Of a DNA stretch of 47,657 bases, positions 43,323 to 47,657 are shown one piece after another (position 1 is the stretch's first letter; each line of letters starts with the position of its first letter). Made by a program: the position numbers and the translations under genes. The notes beneath the pieces are model-generated. The model was given only the letters and a program-made list of their open reading frames with translations, was not told the DNA's origin and ran no database searches. The DNA comes from an uncultured Clostridium sp. (lineage in GTDB: Bacteria > Bacillota > Clostridia > Lachnospirales > Lachnospiraceae), in contig UQMJ01000021.1 in NCBI GenBank assembly GCA_900542035.1, positions 1 to 47,657 on the forward strand. The letters run 5' to 3'.

Positions 43323-43351
43323 ATTATACTGGATCTCCCATGCTTTCACAA
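43323..43351 (-). promoter_or_regulatory. Promoter of the purine-nucleoside phosphorylase gene
   Basis: The minus strand reads TTGTGA (43346-43351), 17 bases, TATAAT (43323-43328). The -35 box overlaps the stop codon of the gene upstream. Confidence 0.7.
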
Positions 43352-44449
43352 GGAGTTCTTTCTTCTGATGCGGACGAAACAGACCAGTCCTGCTGCCAGA
43401 ACAATCAGGCTGGCACCCATTAGAACTCCAGATGGAATATAAATGGAAAACCGGTCATACACCCACTGCTCTAACTGTCTGGAAAACTGCTCAAATCCTT
43501 CCTTTGCTTCCCGCCACATCCGCTTTCCAAAAAACTCCTGTCCGCTGTCGGTTTCAGCAGGAGTTGCCTGGATGGTATCCGGTAACGAAACAGGTTCTGG
43601 TGCTTTTGGCTGTGAAGGGGCCGCTTCCTGTTCCGGTGCGTTCTCTGGAGCAGTTATGCTTTCTAACTCCTGTACAGGAGTTTCTGTCTCTGCCGGCAGA
43701 GACTGTTCATCTGGGGCCGGTTCCTGGGGCAGTGCCGTGTGTTCCTCCCCGACCTCTGGAAATACTGCTGTTCCCTGATAAACAGCCTGGTAATCCGTTA
43801 CCCTGCGAAGTCCGGTCACTCTGGCATTGCGGTAGAGAATCCCATAATCATCCGGATAGCTCTCGCCAAGCCACTCCATATCTGTAATCTGATAATCTTC
43901 AGTGCCTGCTCCGATTAATCCCAGCAGTTCCTCCTCGCTTCCCCAAAGCGGCGGCGTATCCTCCTGATGGCGGATCCGTTTGCCATTCAGTTCATAGGTC
44001 TCGGCCCCATATGCCCGAAAGGTTACCACCATAGAAAAATCATCTTTCCAGTAGCTTTTCTCTGCACCGTCCGGACTGCGTAAAGGCTCTGCGCTTATCA
44101 GGGACAGTCTGCCGTAGCCAGCGGTATTTCTGCCCCTGTCCCAGATCTGAACGCCGATTTCTTCTGGAATGCCGGACAGTGCCTCAACTCCCTCATAGGC
44201 TACGCTGCGAACCATCTCCGGCCATTGGTCACGTCCCCCGTCCGGCATAAGTACCTCTTCCGCAGTTTTCTCTTCTGGAGTATAGGATGCCGTAATATAT
44301 CCAACCAGCAGTTCCTCTGGAGGCAAAGCCGCTTTATCCACCTTATCTGTCCGGCTCTCTCTGCCTGTTACTATCATGGGATCAAACATCAGGCTGCATA
44401 CGGCGGCAACGAAAAAGGCTGCTGTCCTTGCTGGCTTCAAAATATGCAT
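43346..44449 (-). CDS. Exported, C-terminally anchored protein of unknown function
   Basis: The 367-residue protein has an N-terminal hydrophobic stretch (about 8-24), an extracellular region of about 220 residues with several Trp/Tyr pairs, a Pro/Glu-rich linker (about 235-310) and a C-terminal helix (GVLMGASLIVLAAGLVCFV) followed by RIRRKNSL. No family is recognised. Its domain order is the same as in the exported protein at 7667-8593, though the sequences are not obviously homologous. The ATG at 44449 with AAAGG upstream is preferred to a GTG just before it. Confidence 0.65.
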   Translation of the reverse strand: MHILKPARTAAFFVAAVCSLMFDPMIVTGRESRTDKVDKAALPPEELLVGYITASYTPEEKTAEEVLMPDGGRDQWPEMVRSVAYEGVEALSGIPEEIGVQIWDRGRNTAGYGRLSLISAEPLRSPDGAEKSYWKDDFSMVVTFRAYGAETYELNGKRIRHQEDTPPLWGSEEELLGLIGAGTEDYQITDMEWLGESYPDDYGILYRNARVTGLRRVTDYQAVYQGTAVFPEVGEEHTALPQEPAPDEQSLPAETETPVQELESITAPENAPEQEAAPSQPKAPEPVSLPDTIQATPAETDSGQEFFGKRMWREAKEGFEQFSRQLEQWVYDRFSIYIPSGVLMGASLIVLAAGLVCFVRIRRKNSL

Positions 44450-44478
44450 CACACCTTTATCTGATAAGTTATATGCTT

Positions 44479-44507
44479 ATTATAGGCAGGGAAACTGCCA
44501 TTTGCAA
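44479..44507 (-). promoter_or_regulatory. Promoter with inverted repeat in the spacer
   Basis: The minus strand reads TTGCAA (44502-44507), 17 bases, TATAAT (44479-44484). The spacer holds a perfect inverted repeat GGCAG-GGAAA-CTGCC (44485-44499), which could be a repressor site. Confidence 0.7.
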
Positions 44508-44523
44508 GGTCTGCTTTCGTCTT

Positions 44524-44552
44524 AAAAAGGCTGTCCCTAAAACGGAACAGCC
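44524..44552 (-). terminator. Terminator of the deacetylase operon
   Basis: A GGCTGT/ACAGCC stem (44529-44534 with 44547-44552) with further G-C pairs inside is followed on the minus strand by TTTTT, 48 bases past the deacetylase stop. Confidence 0.8.
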
Positions 44553-44600
44553 CCCTTGTCTCTATCCATACCGTCCAGTATGGCTTTATTAAATTCCTGC

Positions 44601-45944
44601 CTATTTATAAAACCGGCTGTAAACCTGGCCTGGAGCAATTCCGCCCCTGTAAGCGCCCAGCTCACTTACCGTTACCAGCTGATATCCTCTCTTTACCAGC
44701 TCCGGAATAATCACTTCCGCGGCATCTGCAGTTGTTCCGTAAATATCATGCATCAGAATAATATCCCCATCTTTCACATGATCCAGCACGCTGCTGATAG
44801 TCTTAGACGGATTCTTATGCTGCCAGTCCCTGGTATCAATGGACCACATAACCGCCGACATTCCCATGTTGCCTAATACGTTCAGCGCTGCCTGGTTATA
44901 GTAGCCTCCTGGCGGGCGCACCAGCTTCGGAGCGACTCCGCACGCATTCTGAATCTTCTGGCTGGTAGTCTGTACCTGGCTGATAATGCTGTCCGCTCCG
45001 ATTTTACTTAAATACTTGTGGTCATTGGTATGATTGGCCACCTCGCAGTTCATCGCAGCCATTCTCTGAATCGTCGGGATATTTCCAGCCGTTACATTGC
45101 TTCCTACCATAAAGAAGGTCGCCCGTCCGCCATTCGCCTCCAGGCTGTTTAAAATCCGGTTCGTCACAGACGCCTTCGGGCCGTCGTCAAAGGTCAGCGC
45201 CACCATCGGACGATTGGGATCCACTCCTGCCGGAAGCATCTGGGAAGGAAGCTTTTCCGGTTCTGCCGGAGGATTCTCTCCCTTTCTGGTGACTGCCATC
45301 CGAATTCCATCCATCCGCAGCCCCTCTCCTTCTCTGCCAGCCGGATTCCCATTGGCCGCCCATTCTGTCCAGGCTCCATTCTGGTATACCATATAGTAAA
45401 TGTCGTAATACTCTTTCAAATCTCCGGTCAGATCCATTTTCACAGATTCCAGCACCGTACCTGCCACGGTACTTCCTGCTTCCGCCATGTTTTCTGCCCA
45501 TGGCTGCCATCCCTGTCCGCTGACATTTACCTGATAGGTAAGGGTTCCGCTTAATCCTTCCGGCTGTCCTCTCAGGCTTGCCTTCAGCGCCGTCGTATAA
45601 TCTCCGGTTCTGGCGCATTCAAAATTGTCTCCGTATTCCTCACTCCAGCCGCTTCCTGCAAAAAATGCCTGATATACGGACTGGATTTCCGGAAGTTCTC
45701 CTGCCGGAACCTGCTCCTGTCCTTCCTGGCTCTGCTCCTGAACGGCCGCTTCCGTCTGTTCTGCTTCCGGTTGGGCCGCCGTCTCTTCTGCCGTGTCCTG
45801 TTCCGGAAGCGTTTGCTCCAGAGCTATCCCTGGTCCAATCTCGTCTTCTGCCGCCCAGGTCCTGGCCGGAGACAGAAACAAAAGAGTTCCAACCGCTGCA
45901 AAAACTGCCGCTATCTCCATTGGCTTTTTCCAAAATCCTGCCAT
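44601..45944 (-). CDS. Polysaccharide deacetylase with ChW-like N-terminal region
   Basis: The 447-residue secreted protein has a signal peptide (about 1-31), a Glu/Gln/Ala-rich linker, a region at 100-220 with clostridial ChW-type repeat features (VSGQGWQPWAENMAEAGST, GAWTEWAANGNPAG) and a C-terminal NodB domain (about 245-430). NodB motifs: TFDDGP (251-256), zinc histidines in NHTNDH (H305, H309), RPPGGYYN, WSIDTRDW and the catalytic His in LMHD. It probably deacetylates peptidoglycan N-acetylglucosamine, which raises lysozyme resistance. It starts 3 bases after the upstream gene stop. Confidence 0.88.
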   Translation of the reverse strand: MAGFWKKPMEIAAVFAAVGTLLFLSPARTWAAEDEIGPGIALEQTLPEQDTAEETAAQPEAEQTEAAVQEQSQEGQEQVPAGELPEIQSVYQAFFAGSGWSEEYGDNFECARTGDYTTALKASLRGQPEGLSGTLTYQVNVSGQGWQPWAENMAEAGSTVAGTVLESVKMDLTGDLKEYYDIYYMVYQNGAWTEWAANGNPAGREGEGLRMDGIRMAVTRKGENPPAEPEKLPSQMLPAGVDPNRPMVALTFDDGPKASVTNRILNSLEANGGRATFFMVGSNVTAGNIPTIQRMAAMNCEVANHTNDHKYLSKIGADSIISQVQTTSQKIQNACGVAPKLVRPPGGYYNQAALNVLGNMGMSAVMWSIDTRDWQHKNPSKTISSVLDHVKDGDIILMHDIYGTTADAAEVIIPELVKRGYQLVTVSELGAYRGGIAPGQVYSRFYK

Positions 45945-45947
45945 AAA

Positions 45948-46511
45948 TTAAACCTCCTCTTTTTTTTCTCCCCATCCTCTGCTTCCAAATACAAAATGGC
46001 AGAGCTTCTTATATTCCTGATAGGCTGGAAATTCTTCTAATTCTTTTAAATTCTGCAAAACCCCAGTATAATACCAGCCCTGCATCTTTGGATCTGTTTG
46101 CCGGAAGCGTTCCCATACCCGATCTCCAATCTCCATGTAATCTCTTGCCGTACACCGGAGGTTGCTCAGCTTGTCCCCTAATGCTAATATTTTAGAGTCC
46201 CTGCCAGCCGTTTCCAGGCTTTTTATTGTAGCGCTCTTTCTCTCTTTCCAGCTCTTTGACTTATCTTCGCTTTCTGCTGCTACCAGAGACGCCACCCTTG
46301 CTCCAAATTTATCCTTAATCTCCTCTTCTGTAATTCCTGCATCTTCTATCACATCATGGAGCAGAGCGGCCGTAATTACCTCTTCGTCCTCTGTCATCAT
46401 AGCTACGATTACAGCAGTCTCTGCCGGATGAGTCATATATGGAATATTGCTGCCCTTTCTGACTGCTCCTTTATGGGCTTCTGCTGCAAATGCTGCCGCC
46501 TCTTTTATCAT
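45948..46511 (-). CDS. HD-domain protein, small alarmone-hydrolase-like (MESH1/RelA-SpoT hydrolase type)
   Basis: The 187-residue protein is a stand-alone HD hydrolase. AAAEAHKGAVRKGSNIPYMTHPAET (His28), ALLHDVIEDAG (His52, Asp53) and LGDKLSNLR (Asp113) are the residue pattern of the (p)ppGpp hydrolase half of SpoT and of MESH1-like enzymes. No synthetase, TGS or ACT domain follows, so the product would only degrade alarmone, or a related nucleotide such as NADPH. The ATG at 46511 has AGGAGGA before it. It is first in an operon with a polysaccharide deacetylase, 3 bases apart. Confidence 0.83.
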   Translation of the reverse strand: MIKEAAAFAAEAHKGAVRKGSNIPYMTHPAETAVIVAMMTEDEEVITAALLHDVIEDAGITEEEIKDKFGARVASLVAAESEDKSKSWKERKSATIKSLETAGRDSKILALGDKLSNLRCTARDYMEIGDRVWERFRQTDPKMQGWYYTGVLQNLKELEEFPAYQEYKKLCHFVFGSRGWGEKKEEV

Positions 46512-46535
46512 AGGATTCCTCCTCAATTGAATTCA

Positions 46536-46572
46536 CATCCGTGTACAAAAGGCAACTTAGCATCCGTGTACA
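46536..46572. repeat. Two copies of the CATCCGTGTACA motif
   Basis: CATCCGTGTACA occurs at 46536-46547 and 46561-46572, 25 bases apart, in the leader of the HD-hydrolase gene. A third copy (ATCCGTGTACA) lies at 47497-47507. The first and third copies are both followed by three bases and then GGCAA. Confidence 0.6.
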
Positions 46573-46639
46573 CAGATACCAGCGCCAATATGCGACTAAA
46601 TTTATCATAGCACATCCGAAGCGATTTTAGAAGTTAATC

Positions 46640-46668
46640 TTGTAAGTTGCGTTATTTTCTGCTATGCT
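46640..46668 (+). promoter_or_regulatory. Promoter of the last gene
   Basis: TTGTAA (46640-46645), 17 bases, TATGCT (46663-46668) with an extended TG. It lies 35 bases before the ATG at 46703. Confidence 0.6.
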
Positions 46669-46702
46669 TAAGTTCTAAATTTTATTGCAGGAGGATTACT
46701 CT

Positions 46703-47494
46703 ATGGATTATCGCAGTTCAGGCCGTACCTCTTCGCCCCGCTACGGCTATAAATCACCAAAAAAGCAGGATGATTTTCTTCATGTTCTGCTCTTTTATAT
46801 CATTCCATTTATTGTCTTTAATGGGCTGCTTTTTTTCTTGCTGACCACTAAGCCCAAAGTAGAAATTACCATTGGCACTACTAAGGATTACAAAACGACA
46901 TCTGCAGAAATCTCTGTAAAATCGTTTCTTCCTATCAAAAGCATGGTGTCCACACAGGAGTCCGCGGAACTGCCTCTGGAAAAAACCGGCCGCGGAACCT
47001 ATACTGCCGCTATTGATAAAAACGGCGTAATTGAAATCACTGTAGCCAGTATCAACGGCATGGTTGCCGCAGCCTACGAGCCCGTTGACATCTTAGACGA
47101 ACTTCCGCCGTCTATTAACGAAGATTTTACTATCGAAGACAATGTTTTAACCTTTACCATTGAAGACAGTCAGTCCGGCGTAGACTTTAATTCCATTTCC
47201 GGAACCACTGCTATGGGTGTTTCCGTTACCCCTGAGATTGACAAGTCCAACAGCAGGATTTCTTTTGAAATCGACTCCACCGGACTTACCGTTTATGCAG
47301 CCGATATGTGCGGCAATGCAACGCAGGCAAACTTTAACCCTGCTTCCAATGATATGACGGTTTCCGGAGAAACCGAAAACCAGGTTTCTGCAGAATCTTC
47401 CGCAGAATCACAGTCCCAGGCCGAATCTTCTGAAGCGGTTTCCAAGGAGACTTCCGCTGCCAGCAAAACCCCAGGGATTACAATTAACCAGTAG
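46703..47494 (+). CDS. Membrane-anchored extracellular protein of unknown function
   Basis: The 263-residue protein has a short basic N-terminus (MDYRSSGRTSSPRYGYKS), one membrane helix (about 26-48) and an extracellular part with beta-rich, Ig-like features (TVASINGMVAAAYEPVDILDELPPS, LTVYAADMCGNAT). It ends in a Ser/Glu/Gln-rich tail. I do not recognise a family. The ATG at 46703 has AGGAGGA 6 bases before it; a TTG six codons upstream overlaps that site and is rejected. It is alone on the plus strand and is flanked by the ATCCGTGTACA motif. Confidence 0.65.
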   Translation: MDYRSSGRTSSPRYGYKSPKKQDDFLHVLLFYIIPFIVFNGLLFFLLTTKPKVEITIGTTKDYKTTSAEISVKSFLPIKSMVSTQESAELPLEKTGRGTYTAAIDKNGVIEITVASINGMVAAAYEPVDILDELPPSINEDFTIEDNVLTFTIEDSQSGVDFNSISGTTAMGVSVTPEIDKSNSRISFEIDSTGLTVYAADMCGNATQANFNPASNDMTVSGETENQVSAESSAESQSQAESSEAVSKETSAASKTPGITINQ

Positions 47495-47496
47495 CG

Positions 47497-47507
47497 ATCC
47501 GTGTACA
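47497..47507. repeat. Third copy of the ATCCGTGTACA motif
   Basis: ATCCGTGTACA lies 3 bases past the stop of the last gene, followed by GGGGGCAA, matching the context of the copy at 46537-46547. TCTGACCT is also repeated downstream (47533-47540 and 47553-47560). Confidence 0.55.
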
Positions 47508-47568
47508 GGGGGCAATACGGTCAGACGCGTCATCTGACCTGTTTCTGACTCTTCTGACCTCAAGAGGA

Positions 47569-47655
47569 GAGAATTTCCCCATTTTCTGCGTTATCCTCAA
47601 TCAGCGTACTGGATGTACGCTGATTGAGGATAACGCAGAAAATGGGGAAATTCTC
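47569..47655. repeat. Perfect 41-bp inverted repeat at right edge
   Basis: Positions 47569-47609 pair perfectly with 47615-47655, with a 5-base centre (TGGAT) that does not pair. A hairpin of this size is much stronger than a terminator. It ends 2 bases before the window does. It may be a genuine palindromic element, the ends of an insertion sequence joined head to head, or a fold-back artefact at a contig end. Confidence 0.85.
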
Positions 47656-47657
47656 CC

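Noticed and set aside
1..47657. tRNA, rRNA, CRISPR array, prophage or complete insertion sequence
   Set aside because: No cloverleaf-like sequence, no regularly spaced repeat-spacer pattern, no phage structural or integrase gene and no transposase gene was found on either strand; all long frames are assigned to chromosomal genes or shadows.

Overview
The window looks like an ordinary chromosomal stretch of a Gram-positive anaerobe of the class Clostridia, most likely a Lachnospiraceae-type gut bacterium. The reasons are the sequence of EF-Tu, EF-G, S7 and S12, a type III glutamine synthetase, clostridial ChW-type and choline-binding-type wall repeats, a CIRCE operator in front of clpB, strong AGGAGG ribosome sites and many lipoproteins with Thr/Glu-rich linkers. 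This placement is by eye; no database was searched. No rRNA, tRNA, CRISPR array, phage module or intact transposase gene was seen. Both edges carry repeats (a 32-bp tandem duplication on the left, a perfect 41-bp inverted repeat on the right), which suggests the window may be a contig that ends where repeats stopped assembly.

Layout. 1-4.75 kb: the str operon rpsL-rpsG-fusA-tuf on the minus strand, with its own strong promoter, a separate tuf promoter and a terminator after tuf. 4.9-7.7 kb: fumarase and malic enzyme on the plus strand, separated by a compound palindrome that can fold as a three-way junction. 7.7-10.1 kb: MFS transporter, small membrane protein and exported anchored protein. 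10.2-12.6 kb: an osmoprotectant-type ABC importer with one permease. 12.8-14.9 kb: glnN. 15.1-18.4 kb: two tandem paralogous cell-wall-repeat proteins. 18.5-21.8 kb: DUF554 protein, class II aldolase, threonine synthase. 22.0-29.2 kb: sfsA and feoA (plus), a TetM-like GTPase plus Suv3-like RNA helicase operon (minus), then feoB (plus).

29.1-35.3 kb: a tightly overlapping five-gene minus-strand operon: response regulator, histidine kinase, an 835-residue exported membrane protein with a glutamine-amidotransferase-like region, ABC ATPase and ABC-2 permease. This is the best candidate for a little-described functional system. 35.5-38.2 kb: clpB with a CIRCE operator. 38.3-41.3 kb: MATE exporter, histidine phosphatase, GNAT acetyltransferase and a membrane-anchored XRE regulator. 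41.5-44.4 kb: lipoprotein, purine nucleoside phosphorylase and an anchored exported protein. 44.6-46.5 kb: a ChW polysaccharide deacetylase behind a small HD-type alarmone-hydrolase-like gene. 46.7-47.5 kb: an anchored exported protein flanked by a short repeated motif.

Most genes are core metabolism, translation and envelope functions. The items most worth follow-up are the compound palindrome at 6303-6448, the TetM-like/Suv3 operon, the two-component/ABC/amidotransferase-like operon, the XRE regulator carrying a decarboxylase beta-subunit-like motif, and the structured rpsL-rpsG spacer.
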